A DNA stretch of 64,000 nucleotides from Nodosilinea sp. FACHB-131 (GCF_014695395.1 NZ_JACJOF010000027.1:310001-374000), one strand, 5' to 3'. Counted from the first letter of the stretch, positions 9,155 to 17,530 are shown. Program-made: numbers and translations. The notes: generated by a model not told the origin, from the sequence alone.

Positions 9155-11239
9155 TCAATTGTTCTTTTCAGGCGGATCTGGCTGGTTAATAATGTCGTTG
9201 ATGACGTTATCAACTGCCACGGTGAGGCGGTAGGGAATGACATTTTCTGATTGAGATACCACCACAATCTCGTAATAACCCGACTGGGGCAGCTCTCCAG
9301 CCCAGGTGTTTTGCTCGGCATCGGCCAGAATGTGGGGCAGCTCGTCGGTGGGCACCGGCACGTAGAGCGAGAGGCGGGTGCTCTCCGGGGGGGCTTGCAG
9401 ATTTAGACGCAGCAGCTGCTGAGCGGTGAGATTGACAACATAGATCTGGCCATGGCCAGGGTTGAGGTTGCCTTCCTGCTGCTGGTTGAAGGTGCCTTGC
9501 GCAAAGGTAACTTCGGTCAGGTTTTCGCCATTTTCCATGGCGTTGACTTGGTCTTGGGCCAGAGCAAACCAAATTTGGTCGACGGCAGTTTCGACAAAAC
9601 CCTCTCTTGCCCGCCCTGGAAACAGCTGGCTGAACCGGGCATCAGCCAAATCGTAGAGGGCGTTGCTGCTGACGTAGAGGGCGTTGACCTGGCGCTTCCA
9701 GCGATCGCTGTCGGTGGGGTTATAGCGGCCTAGCTTGCTGCGGGCGTCAGTACTGAGGTTGGCTTCGATCAGGTCTAGATTGTCGGCAGCGATCGCATCC
9801 CACGCCGCCCGCAAAGGCTCATCCTGGGGCTGATCGGTGAGCTGAGTACCCTGGCGATCGGGGTTTTGCTCATAAAATAGCTGGTCGGTCAGGCTGGTGA
9901 CGTAGGACCAGTCAACGCTGAGCGTGACGGCGCGATCGCGCAGGGCCTGTTTGCGCTCGCGCTCAGCCTCACTGAGGTTGGGATTGCTGACATCACTGCC
10001 GCCGGGCGAAACAACGTCAGAGCCATCCCCCCCCAACTGGCTCAGGGGGTCTAGCCACCACCATAGCCCTCCGGCGACTCCCACCATAACCAGCAACCCA
10101 GCCAGGGCAGGCCAACACCCCGACGATGTTTTTTGCACCGGCACTGCCCGAGGCGGCGGGGCCACGGTAGCCGTGGGATCGTAGGCCATGGGTGGTGCGT
10201 AGGGAGCCGCCGGAGCGATCGCCACCGTAGGCGCTGGCCTCGGCGGTTCAGGCTGGGGCGGTGGCACCGTGGGCTGCATGCGAATGGGCATGGGCTGCGA
10301 CCAGGATGCCGAGAGCGCGTCGGGGTGGGCCAGGTTAAGGGCAGCCATCGCCTGTCCAGCAGACTGGTAGCGATCGCCTGGATCGTGAGCCACCAGCTGA
10401 GTCAACACCTGGCTCAGGGTAGCCGATAGCTCAACCTGCTCTGGCCAAATCCAGCGATCTCGGCGGTCGTCATAGAGGGCGTTGGGGTCTTTGCCCGTCA
10501 GCAGCACCAGGGTCGTCATGCCCAGAGCGTAGAGGTCGGTGGCCGGGCTCACCTGGCCCGACTCAAGCTGTTCTTCGGGGGCATAGCCCACGGTGCCCAG
10601 GCGGGTGATCGTGCCATCGGCCGCCTGGTAGGGCTGGGCTACCCCGAGCTGATAGCGCACATTCACCACCAGCTGCTTCACGCCGCCAAAGTCGATCAGC
10701 ACCGGGCGACCGTCGGCATTGCGCTGAATTAAGTTGTCGGGTGAAATATTGCGATGAACAATGCCGATGCTGTGCAGGTATTGCAGCAGCGGCAGCGTTT
10801 GCATGAGAAACTGCACCCCTTCCGCTTCGCTAAAGCTCTCGCCGACGGCACGACGGCGATCGAGCAGTTCCTGGTAGGTCGGGCCTTCGACGTAGTCTTG
10901 GACCAAAAACAGCCTTCCCTGATCCCGCAGCAGCTCACGAAACCGAGGCACTTGGGGATGGTTGATCTGATAGAGAATGCTGGCCTCGCGTTCAAACAGA
11001 GTTTGGGCTTTATCCAAAGCCAGCTTGCCTGGTACCTGGGGGTTAAACTCCTTCAGCACGCAGAGTTCTTGAAATCGGTGGGTGTCTTCGGCCAGATAAG
11101 TATCGCCAAAGCTGCCCCGACTGAGCTGCCGCAGCACCCGGTAGTGGCCTCCGAGCAATCGTTCTCCCTGTCCTGCTTCAGCCATAGGTGCGTACTGCTG
11201 AATCCAGCTATCTAGTGTTGCGTTCGATGCATTTGTCAC
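9155..11239 (-). CDS. Membrane-anchored Hanks-type kinase homologue with HRN in place of HRD (putative pseudokinase)
   Basis: A 694-residue protein. The kinase domain spans about residues 30-300, with the glycine loop LSRGSFGDTYLA, ATP-binding Lys63 (VLKEF) and DFG at 183-185 (LIDFGGVKQL). The catalytic loop reads IVHRNISPDNLI: the proton-acceptor Asp of HRD is Asn164, so normal phosphotransfer is doubtful although the Mg and ATP residues remain. A Pro-rich linker (about 300-365) leads to one transmembrane helix (about 376-394). The extracytoplasmic part (about 395-694) ends in a beta-rich region resembling pre-peptidase C-terminal domains (GQIYVVNLTAQQLLRLNL). A hairpin with a U-tract lies in its probable leader. 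It could be a scaffold or ligand-sensing pseudokinase. Confidence 0.85.
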   Translation of the reverse strand: MTNASNATLDSWIQQYAPMAEAGQGERLLGGHYRVLRQLSRGSFGDTYLAEDTHRFQELCVLKEFNPQVPGKLALDKAQTLFEREASILYQINHPQVPRFRELLRDQGRLFLVQDYVEGPTYQELLDRRRAVGESFSEAEGVQFLMQTLPLLQYLHSIGIVHRNISPDNLIQRNADGRPVLIDFGGVKQLVVNVRYQLGVAQPYQAADGTITRLGTVGYAPEEQLESGQVSPATDLYALGMTTLVLLTGKDPNALYDDRRDRWIWPEQVELSATLSQVLTQLVAHDPGDRYQSAGQAMAALNLAHPDALSASWSQPMPIRMQPTVPPPQPEPPRPAPTVAIAPAAPYAPPMAYDPTATVAPPPRAVPVQKTSSGCWPALAGLLVMVGVAGGLWWWLDPLSQLGGDGSDVVSPGGSDVSNPNLSEAERERKQALRDRAVTLSVDWSYVTSLTDQLFYEQNPDRQGTQLTDQPQDEPLRAAWDAIAADNLDLIEANLSTDARSKLGRYNPTDSDRWKRQVNALYVSSNALYDLADARFSQLFPGRAREGFVETAVDQIWFALAQDQVNAMENGENLTEVTFAQGTFNQQQEGNLNPGHGQIYVVNLTAQQLLRLNLQAPPESTRLSLYVPVPTDELPHILADAEQNTWAGELPQSGYYEIVVVSQSENVIPYRLTVAVDNVINDIINQPDPPEKNN

Positions 11240-11330
11240 AGATTAGCGCAAACCCGTGCTGTTTCTGTGAACGGCTCAAGCGGGCCACCCCCGGTATAGT
11301 TGGGCAAAGAAACAGCCCAGGTCTCAATAC

Positions 11331-11364
11331 AAAAAGACCCCTGAGTTAGCTATCCTCAGGGGTC
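11331..11364 (-). terminator. Intrinsic terminator-like hairpin in the leader of the kinase-like gene
   Basis: A perfect 10-bp stem, GACCCCTGAG (11336-11345) with CTCAGGGGTC (11355-11364), closes a 9-base loop. On the minus strand it is followed directly by five U residues (11335-11331). Its orientation fits transcription toward the kinase-like gene that starts at 11239. It may therefore be a leader attenuator, or the end of a short RNA initiated between about 11365 and 11480. Confidence 0.65.
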
Positions 11365-11497
11365 CGAATCAGGGTGCATCTACCGCTCCAATCTCCTAGA
11401 GCGATCGCTAAATTCCGGTGAAATACCTAGAGTTCACGGTTACTTGAAACAAAGTGGCTATGATCCAGTGGCTATGTGAATTGTTGACGTTTGCCCT

Positions 11498-12370
11498 ATG
11501 GTTAGCCCTGTGACCTCCTCTAAAATTCAAGATTTTCCTACCGATGCTCCCGCTGCAGGGGCGACCCTGGCGCCGGGGGTGTATATCGTTGGGGCGGGGC
11601 CAGGCGACCCGGAGCTATTGACCATTAAGGCCCAGCGGCTGCTGAGTCAGGCCGATGTGATTCTCTACGCCAACTCTCTGGTACCTCAGCAAATTTTGGC
11701 CTGGACCCGCCCTGACGCCGAGCGCATCGGCACTGCCACCATGACCCTGGAGGGTATTTTGCCGCTGATGGTGGAGCGAGTGCGGGCCGGAAAATCGGTA
11801 ATTCGCCTGCAATCGGGTGATCCTAGCCTCTACAGCGCCATTCACGAGCAAATTCAGGCGCTGGCGGCAGCCGAGGTACCCTTTGAGGTGGTACCGGGCA
11901 TTAGCGCTTACCAGGCGGCGGCGGCGAAGCTCAATGCCGAACTGACGATTCCGGGTCTGGTGCAGTCGATCATTCTCACCCGCATCAGCGGGCGCACTCA
12001 GGTACCAGAAGCAGAAGATTTAGCCTCCCTAGCGGCCCACAAGACCAGCTTGTGCCTTTACTTGAGCGCCCGCCACGTGGAAGAATCCCAAGCACAACTT
12101 TTGCAGCACTACGAGCCGGATACTCCAGTGGCAATCTGCTTTCGCATCGGCTGGCCCGATGAGCAGCTCTTAGTGGTGCCCCTGTCGGAGATGGCCAAAA
12201 CCACCCGCGAAAGAGACCTGATTCGCACCACGTTGTACATCATTAGCCCAGCGCTGCGAGGGCAGAAGGTCAGGTCTCAGCTCTACAACCCCAACCATAC
12301 CCACCTGTTCCGACCGCGTCATGGCTCAGTCACCCCTTCCGACTCCAGTCAAGACGCGGTTGCGACCTAG
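11498..12370 (+). CDS. cobM: Precorrin-4 C11-methyltransferase
   Basis: A 290-residue SAM-dependent tetrapyrrole methylase of the cobalamin pathway, transferring a methyl group to C-11 of precorrin-4 (or the cobalt form, as CbiF). Motifs are GVYIVGAGPGDPELLTIKAQ at the N-terminus, VILYANSLVPQQILAW, IRLQSGDPSLYSAIHEQ, EVVPGISAYQAAAAKL and ISPALRGQK at the end. These are the standard CobM/CbiF signatures. There is a short extra C-terminal tail. No B12 riboswitch box was recognised upstream, and no other cob gene is adjacent; scattered cobalamin genes are usual in cyanobacteria. The start at the ATG gives a normal N-terminus with about 25 extra residues. Confidence 0.92.
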   Translation: MVSPVTSSKIQDFPTDAPAAGATLAPGVYIVGAGPGDPELLTIKAQRLLSQADVILYANSLVPQQILAWTRPDAERIGTATMTLEGILPLMVERVRAGKSVIRLQSGDPSLYSAIHEQIQALAAAEVPFEVVPGISAYQAAAAKLNAELTIPGLVQSIILTRISGRTQVPEAEDLASLAAHKTSLCLYLSARHVEESQAQLLQHYEPDTPVAICFRIGWPDEQLLVVPLSEMAKTTRERDLIRTTLYIISPALRGQKVRSQLYNPNHTHLFRPRHGSVTPSDSSQDAVAT

Positions 12371-12419
12371 CCTTGACCGGGGGAGGTTCTGGGCTTAGAG
12401 TGTTGGCATCAAAAATTAT

Positions 12420-12520
12420 GCCTCTAGGGTTCCGGTTTGGTTGCCAAGCTAAGCGGCTGGTCCGAGAGAGGCGGGTTGGTAATCGCCAACTACACGGCGG
12501 GATAAAAGCCCGGGAGATTG
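12420..12520 (+). promoter_or_regulatory. Guanidine-I (ykkC) riboswitch aptamer
   Basis: The leader of gdmH shows the hallmark conserved blocks of the ykkC class in the right order. CTAGGGTTCCG is at 12424-12434, GGTCCGAGAGAG is at about 12459-12470, and ACACGGCGGGATAAAAGCCC begins at 12492 and continues into CGGGAGA. The third block overlaps the 5' arm of a strong terminator (12506-12568), so ligand binding should prevent termination. The downstream gene is a guanidine hydrolase homologue, which fits the ligand. Recognition is from known consensus; no covariance search was run. Confidence 0.93.
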
Positions 12521-12568
12521 ATAGGGAGCAGTGAGATCTAGCTGCTGCTTAAATCTCCTGGGCTTTTT
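12506..12568 (+). terminator. Riboswitch expression-platform terminator
   Basis: AAGCCCGGGAGATT (12506-12519) pairs with AATCTCCTGGGCTT (12552-12565), a 14-bp stem with one G-U pair, followed by Ts to 12568. The 5' arm is shared with the conserved 3' block of the guanidine-I aptamer. Aptamer folding and terminator folding are therefore mutually exclusive: an ON switch in guanidine. Confidence 0.9.
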
Positions 12569-12625
12569 GCTCACTTCCCAAACCTGCGATTTATTTGGCT
12601 CAATGCAACCCTGTGAGGCTTTCCG

Positions 12626-13822
12626 ATGACTACCGACCCATCCAATGACCCTGTATTTCAAAGCCCGAACGGCAGCTCGACCGAGGCCCAGCGCGCCTTA
12701 GAAATGGAAGCTCGCCTACCCATGACCGGCTGGCAGCAGGAAGTTTCTCAGGGCCTAGAGTATGGCCTAGAGGCAGCGGCGAGCATTCGCGATCGCACCA
12801 TTCCCACCTTCTCTCGCGGCGAGCTGCCCCACTACGCGGGCATCAACACATTTTTGAAGGCACCCTACATAGAAGATGTGCGCCGGGTTGGGGAATTCGA
12901 CGTGGCGATCGTCGGCATTCCTCACGACTCGGGCACCACCTACCGTCCTGGCACCCGCTTTGGCCCCCAGGGCATTCGTCGCATTTCAGCCCTCTACACA
13001 CCCTACAACTTTGAGATGGGGATTGACCTGCGCGAGAGCATTACCCTCTGCGACGTGGGCGATGTGTTCACCATTCCGGCCAACAACGAAAAGTCCTTCG
13101 ACCAGATCTCCAAAGGCGTGGCCCACGTGTTTGCCTCGGGCGCGTTCCCAATTTTGCTGGGGGGCGACCACTCCATTGGCTTCCCTACGGTGCGGGGCAT
13201 CTGCCGCCACCTGGGCGACAAGAAAGTCGGCATCATCCACTTCGATCGCCACGTTGACACCCAGGAGACTGACCTGGATGAGCGCATGCATACCTGCCCC
13301 TGGTTCCACGCCACCAATATGGCCAATGCCCCAGCCAAAAACCTGGTGCAGATGGGCATCGGCGGCTGGCAGGTGCCCCGCCAGGGGGTGAAGGTGTGTC
13401 GCGAGCGAGCTACCAACATTCTCACCGTTACCGACATTACCGAAATGGGCCTCGACGCCGCTGCCGATTTTGCGATCGCCTGCGCCACCGACGGCACCGA
13501 CTGCGTCTGGATTAGCTTCGACATCGACTGCATCGACGCGGGCTTTGTACCCGGCACCGGCTGGCCCGAACCCGGCGGCCTGCTGCCCCGCGAAGCCCTC
13601 TACCTGCTCAAGCGCATCGTGCAAGAAACCACCGTCTGCGGCATTGAAGTAGTGGAAGTTTCGCCCCCCTACGATGTCAGCGACATGACGGCGCTGATGG
13701 CCACCCGCGTGATTTGCGACACCATGGCCCATCTGGTGAAGTCGGGCCAGCTACCCCGCCGCGAGAAGCCCAGCTACATCCACGAAGAGGCGAATATGAG
13801 TGTGGACGAGCCGTGGCAGTAG
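12626..13822 (+). CDS. gdmH: Guanidine hydrolase (ureohydrolase family, nickel type)
   Basis: A 398-residue arginase/agmatinase-fold hydrolase. Metal ligands are visible at His182 (GGDHSIG), Asp207-x-His209-x-Asp211 (HFDRHVDTQ) and Asp299/Asp301 (SFDIDCIDAG). The N-terminal extension of about 80 residues before the core, the DRHVD variant of the usual DAHxD, and FVPGTGWPEPGGLLPREAL follow the Synechocystis Sll1077-type enzyme. That enzyme is known to hydrolyse guanidine to urea and ammonia with nickel. Context supports this strongly: a guanidine-I riboswitch lies directly upstream, and hypA and hypB, the nickel chaperones needed by such enzymes, lie downstream. Agmatinase, the automatic label for this family, is the less likely alternative. 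Confidence 0.92.
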   Translation: MTTDPSNDPVFQSPNGSSTEAQRALEMEARLPMTGWQQEVSQGLEYGLEAAASIRDRTIPTFSRGELPHYAGINTFLKAPYIEDVRRVGEFDVAIVGIPHDSGTTYRPGTRFGPQGIRRISALYTPYNFEMGIDLRESITLCDVGDVFTIPANNEKSFDQISKGVAHVFASGAFPILLGGDHSIGFPTVRGICRHLGDKKVGIIHFDRHVDTQETDLDERMHTCPWFHATNMANAPAKNLVQMGIGGWQVPRQGVKVCRERATNILTVTDITEMGLDAAADFAIACATDGTDCVWISFDIDCIDAGFVPGTGWPEPGGLLPREALYLLKRIVQETTVCGIEVVEVSPPYDVSDMTALMATRVICDTMAHLVKSGQLPRREKPSYIHEEANMSVDEPWQ

Positions 13823-13825
13823 GAA

Positions 13826-13925
13826 GAAAAGATGAGGCGATAGGGGGATGAGGTGATGGGGAAGATCGTGGCCCTAGCCCTCCCCCTTATCGTCCTCATC
13901 TCCCTCACCTTCTTTATCCCCCCTG
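13826..13925. repeat. Purine/pyrimidine imperfect palindromic repeat, copy 2
   Basis: It fills the gap between gdmH and hypA. A purine arm with GATGAGGCGATAGGGGGATG-type units is followed, beyond a centre near 13878, by a pyrimidine arm (CCCCCTTATCGTCCTCATC). It resembles the element at 7203-7317 in unit sequence and in being placed at the 3' end of a gene. The arms are complementary enough for a long hairpin. Confidence 0.6.
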
Positions 13926-13934
13926 TTCCCCGCT

Positions 13935-14324
13935 ATGCACGAAACCGACATGACCAAGGCTCTGATTCTCACCGTGCGCAACTGGTGGGAATCGCAGCCC
14001 GATCGCCCCAACATCACCAAAATTCATCTGATGGTGGGGCAGTTTACCTGTGTGGAACCGGCGGGGTTGCAGTTTGCCTTTGAAGTGCAGACTCGCCAAA
14101 CGTTTCTTGAAAATGCTGCCCTGGTGATTCAAGACGTGCCGCTGGTTGCGTTTTGCCACCCCTGCCAGCAGGAGTATCAACCCGAGATTGGGCGGCAATA
14201 TGCTTGCCCCACCTGCCAAGCCCCAATGGATGACATTCGCTCGGGGCGGGAGTTGAAGATCGATCGCATTGAGTACGATGGCGCAGAGGTGGGCCACCTC
14301 ACTCCCGACCCTGCCACCCGATAA
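13935..14324 (+). CDS. hypA: Nickel metallochaperone HypA (guanidine-hydrolase associated)
   Basis: A 129-residue HypA/HybF protein. It begins [12 protein letters not shown]; the N-terminal Met-His-Glu is the nickel-binding site of the family. A zinc site of two CxxC pairs is present (FCHPCQQEY and YACPTCQAP). It inserts nickel together with HypB. Hydrogenase genes are absent here, while gdmH is directly upstream and hypB begins 17 bases downstream. This paralogue therefore most likely serves guanidine hydrolase maturation, as described for the Synechocystis homologues sll1078-sll1079. A palindromic repeat in the preceding 110 bases might tune the ratio of hypAB to gdmH. Confidence 0.93.
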   Translation: MHETDMTKALILTVRNWWESQPDRPNITKIHLMVGQFTCVEPAGLQFAFEVQTRQTFLENAALVIQDVPLVAFCHPCQQEYQPEIGRQYACPTCQAPMDDIRSGRELKIDRIEYDGAEVGHLTPDPATR

Positions 14325-14341
14325 CCCCAAGGAGATCTCTA

Positions 14342-15043
14342 ATGCACCAGACTTTTGACGTCGCCCTGGGTATCGATCTGCTTCACGTCAACCAGGCCGG
14401 GGCCGACCACAACCGTGCCCACTTCGACGGCTGGGGCATCACCTGCATGAACATCATGAGCAGCCCAGGGGCAGGGAAGACGGCACTGCTGGAACGCACG
14501 CTGGCGGGGCTGCACCAAGAGCTAGCGATCGCCGTCATCGAAGGCGATATGACCACCGAACTCGACGCCGATCGCCTGCGCCAGTACGAGGTGCCGGTGA
14601 TCGCAATCAACACGGGGCGATCGTGCCACCTGGATGCCAAGATGGTCGCCGGTGGCATCCACACCCTAGAGCATCAGTACGACCCGCATGCCCTCGATCT
14701 GGTGCTGGTCGAAAACGTGGGCAACCTGGTCTGCCCCGCCGAATTTGAGGTGGGCGAACACGCTAAAGTCGCCCTGCTGAGCATCACTGAGGGAGAAGAC
14801 AAGCCGCTTAAGTATCCGATCATGTTTCAAGAGGCCGACTGCCTGCTGATCACCAAGGTAGATTTGGCTCCCTACCTAGACGTGAACATCGAGCAAATCG
14901 CGGCCAACGTGCGGCAGATGAACCCCCACTGCACGATCATTTCGGTTTCGGCGAAAACTGGCGAAGGACTAGAGGAATGGTTTGGTTGGGTGCGATCGCG
15001 CGTTCAAGCATCACCTCTAACCAAGACCCATACCCACGCCTAG
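14342..15043 (+). CDS. hypB: Nickel-insertion GTPase HypB (guanidine-hydrolase associated)
   Basis: A 233-residue SIMIBI GTPase. The P-loop is [12 protein letters not shown], followed by [15 protein letters not shown], the metal-site Cys-His in [11 protein letters not shown], the switch region [13 protein letters not shown] and the specificity motif [14 protein letters not shown] hydrolysis drives nickel hand-over with HypA. It lacks a long N-terminal His-rich store; the N-terminus is short and contains only a few His residues ([17 protein letters not shown]). An AAGGAG-like ribosome site lies in the 17-base gap after hypA. It is the last gene of the guanidine operon. Confidence 0.93.
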   Translation: MHQTFDVALGIDLLHVNQAGADHNRAHFDGWGITCMNIMSSPGAGKTALLERTLAGLHQELAIAVIEGDMTTELDADRLRQYEVPVIAINTGRSCHLDAKMVAGGIHTLEHQYDPHALDLVLVENVGNLVCPAEFEVGEHAKVALLSITEGEDKPLKYPIMFQEADCLLITKVDLAPYLDVNIEQIAANVRQMNPHCTIISVSAKTGEGLEEWFGWVRSRVQASPLTKTHTHA

Positions 15044-15118
15044 GCTACATCGCGGCGCGGCTGCACGCCGTTGTTTGTGCTCCCCAACTTTCAGCAGAGG
15101 GAGAGATTTGGCAAGTCG

Positions 15119-15646
15119 CTAGGATGGCCCCAGCAAGCGCCGCATGGCACCGCCAACCACCCGCTTCATCTGCTGCTTGCGCCGCCAGCGCTGAAATTCC
15201 TTGCGGTAGCCATATTCATTGGGGCGATAGATGCGCCAGGCATCCCAGCTGAGCTTTAGACCCCAGGGTGCCACCGTGAGGTACAGCAAAGCCTTCACCA
15301 GCCCGCCCCAGAACCCAACGCCGCCCGTCAGCACCAAAAACAGCAGCAAAAAACCGCCATAGATAGCGAATTGAGACAGCCCATGGTGAAACCGCTGCTG
15401 TCGCTGGCTATCGAACAGCCTTTGGTCGGCAACTTCGTACTTTTGCACATCCCACTCGCGCTCGGCGGCGGCTAGAGTGTCGGCGGAAATGCCCAGTTCA
15501 TCGGCAATTTCTAATAGCTGGGCACGGGAAAGCTCACCTGACTCGGTTTGGCGGGCGATCGCGATACTCAAGATTTGCTGAGCATCCTCAGCCGGGTATA
15601 AGAACTCACCATTGTTGGTGTAAGCATCTGTTGCCAAATCTGCCAT
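15119..15646 (-). CDS. 2TM domain-containing protein with N-terminal helical domain
   Basis: About 175 residues from the ATG at 15644-15646. The N-terminal part (YPAEDAQQILSIAIARQ and LLEIADELGISADTLAAA) resembles short helical domains of membrane regulators. Then come two hydrophobic helices: FAIYGGFLLLFLVLTGGVGF and GLVKALLYLTVAPWGLKLSW. The basic segment after them (YRKEFQRWRRKQQMKRVV) is typical of 2TM domain (PF13239-like) proteins. These have no known biochemical role; some are fused to histidine kinases. The gene stands alone and converges on hypB. The function is unknown. Confidence 0.7.
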   Translation of the reverse strand: MADLATDAYTNNGEFLYPAEDAQQILSIAIARQTESGELSRAQLLEIADELGISADTLAAAEREWDVQKYEVADQRLFDSQRQQRFHHGLSQFAIYGGFLLLFLVLTGGVGFWGGLVKALLYLTVAPWGLKLSWDAWRIYRPNEYGYRKEFQRWRRKQQMKRVVGGAMRRLLGPS

Positions 15647-15906
15647 CGTCGCCCTCTGAGCCGAGATTCTCTCTTTTCTTATAAACAAAATCTAAACGTT
15701 TGCGGGGGCGGTTGGGGTACGGGAAACCTATTGTCACAGACTTGAGCGATCGCAAGCTGCTGGTGCAAGCCAGCAACCTTGAACCAGGGTTAACGGCCGG
15801 ATAGCTTGATTTGATAGGGTTGGAGATCTCAGCCTTGGGCCAAGCATGCGGACCGGTCAACCAGCATCAGCGGTCCATCAGCTACCTGTCGTTGAGGAGA
15901 ACGCTC

Positions 15907-16796
15907 ATGCTATCAAAATTGTTGGGAGTCACGGTCGGGCTTTGGACTGCCACTGCCTGGTCTGGGGCGGCGATCGCCACCCCCCTCGATCTCAATCGCC
16001 CTGAGGACGCGCTTCAGGTATTTCGCAAATTGCTTTGCTCGGTGGAAGACGGCAAAACCGTGTATTTTGTCTGGCAGGGTAAGGTTTTTAGCCGCCGGCC
16101 CGGAGAAGCCGATCGCCATTTGTTCAATGTGCAAGGTGTGAGTACCCGTGCCTGCACATCACTGACGTCTGAAACCGGTACTGCCGGATTTCGACAAGTC
16201 ACCCGAGAGGTGATGATCTACTTGACCCTGACACGAACGCCCTGCTAAACACTTGGGAAAATCCCTGGACTAGAGAAACCACGACCGTACACCCAGTAGC
16301 CAACGATCCTGTCAATTCCTCCCCGTTTTGGGCCGACACCACTGGGCAACGCCTTCAGTTCCAAAACTTTGGCGATACAGACCTCCTCTTTTTTACGGTG
16401 ACGTTGCCGTTGTTCTACGCTGATCCGTTAGGGGGAGATTATCAAGACTATGTTGGTGGCCATTACCATGCGATGGAAATGTTCACCTTTTCGGCGCGGC
16501 GATCGCACCTACTGGCCTCAGCGGATCAGGACATAGACGATATAGCCGTCAGCTGGAGCCGTATATCTCCCTGGCTACCCTGGATGAAGATGGGAGGGCA
16601 ACCCGGCGAACTCGTGGTCCATGTGGCCGGCACTCGCGTAGGGTCGTGGCAGCAATTGCCCGAACCCCTGCGGAGCCAGATTGCGGATAACTTTGCTCTA
16701 TATCAAACCCCGCCTCCCCTGAACGACAATCGCCCAAACGAAACCACCTGGACTAACTTCCGCGATTTTTTAGATGGCGCAGAACATCAGCCTTAA
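15907..16796 (+). pseudogene. DUF1838 family protein interrupted by a single-base deletion
   Basis: The first frame (15907-16248) encodes a signal peptide (LLGVTVGLWTATAWSGAAIA), then LNRPEDALQVFRKLLCSVEDG and RPGEADRHLFNVQGVSTRAC, up to VTREVMIYL, where it runs into a stop. In the +1 frame the protein continues in perfect register as DPDTNALLNTWENPWTRE and VHPVANDPVNSSPFW, then LLFFTVTLPLFYADPLGGDY to a stop at 16796. The break sits at about 16220-16226, where TTGACC would need one more base. Both halves together have the order and length (about 295 residues) of DUF1838 proteins. It is either a recent pseudogene or a sequencing error. The second half is fully conserved in style, which argues that the lesion is young. 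Confidence 0.8.
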
Positions 16797-17027
16797 GCCG
16801 AGCGCTGCGCTGCCTAGAAATGTCACCTACCAAATTCGAATCGCACATCCCCGATTCCCCACAGCCCAAACCGTGGGGCTTAGGCATAGCCGAGCCAGAG
16901 GCTCTGTGGCATTCGCCCTGTTCGATCGGGTGTAACCAAGAAGGATTGGTATTAGATTTGGCAAGCAGCCTTAGATTTTGGGAATGCTAGCGATTGGATA
17001 CGCATCTTAACCATCGGAGTGTGCACT
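16797..17027. other. Intergenic stretch without a recognised gene
   Basis: It contains a small hairpin, CCCCAC / GTGGGG, near 16858-16885 without a T-run. No open frame of note was seen. Confidence 0.4.
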
Positions 17028-17402
17028 ATGACTCAACTGGTCCCCATCCGCTTAGAGGATGGCACCGAGATCTATATGGAGGCCACCGACGACGTGGTTG
17101 CTCCTGACTCGGCCCCGATCCCCGACTCCTCTGGCGAAACCTTCCGCACCGCCAAGGGATGGAACAGCGCCAACTCAGCTGTTCAAGTTCAGGCAGCTCA
17201 GAGCTTTAAGGCCATTGAAGGCACCATTCGCACCTATACCAGCCACACCATGAGTGCCTTCAAAGACATGGCCACCGCTAATGTCGAAAAAGTCACCCTA
17301 GAGTTTGGCCTCAAGGTCGGCGGAGAGGCAGGCGTTCCCTATGTTACTAAAGGCACCGCAGAGAGCAACTTGAAAATTACAGTAGAGTGCTCGTTCAACT
17401 AA
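17028..17402 (+). CDS. Trypsin-co-occurring domain 1 (CU044_2847-type) protein
   Basis: A 124-residue protein starting at the ATG at 17028 (a GTG three codons earlier is possible). It opens MTQLVPIRLEDGTEIYMEAT and closes with VTLEFGLKVGGEAGVPYVTK and SNLKITVECSF. This beta-rich layout is that of the Trypco1 domain: an N-terminal hairpin and a C-terminal E-FG-KvG-eaG-P motif. The family is predicted from gene neighbourhoods to act with trypsin-like proteases and other effectors in conflict or signalling systems. No protease gene is adjacent here. The next protein-coding gene, at 17760, encodes a two-helix membrane protein. A terminator follows at 17435-17495, so it is expressed as a single gene. 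Confidence 0.75.
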   Translation: MTQLVPIRLEDGTEIYMEATDDVVAPDSAPIPDSSGETFRTAKGWNSANSAVQVQAAQSFKAIEGTIRTYTSHTMSAFKDMATANVEKVTLEFGLKVGGEAGVPYVTKGTAESNLKITVECSFN

Positions 17403-17434
17403 GCAGCCCCTAGGACTAGAAATCATCGTCACCC

Positions 17435-17495
17435 AGCCGGGTTTCGGCCAAAATAGCTAGCTTTTGTTGGCTACCCTGGCAGAAACCCGCTTTTT
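17435..17495 (+). terminator. Rho-independent terminator of the Trypco1 gene
   Basis: CGGGTTTC (17438-17445) pairs with GAAACCCG (17482-17489), with an internal AGCTAGC palindrome in the large loop. CT and a run of five T follow (17491-17495). Confidence 0.75.
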
Positions 17496-17496
17496 G

Positions 17497-17524
17497 TTGT
17501 GCCAATTCTGGGCCGATGTATAAT
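17497..17524 (+). promoter_or_regulatory. Strong SigA-type promoter
   Basis: A perfect -10 box TATAAT (17519-17524) lies 16 bases after TTGTGC (17497-17502). It sits directly behind the terminator and 235 bases before the next protein start, so it probably drives the candidate RNA at about 17531. Confidence 0.65.
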
Positions 17525-17530
17525 GATCTG

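Noticed and set aside
11240..11497. Cobalamin riboswitch before cobM
   Set aside because: No B12 box and no conserved riboswitch core could be found; only the minus-strand terminator hairpin is convincing.
12986..13732. Long frame on the minus strand opposite gdmH
   Set aside because: Antisense shadow of a strongly conserved enzyme gene; no independent signals.
16849..16900. tRNA-like T-loop sequence (TTCGAATC)
   Set aside because: No acceptor stem, D-arm or anticodon arm can be built around it.
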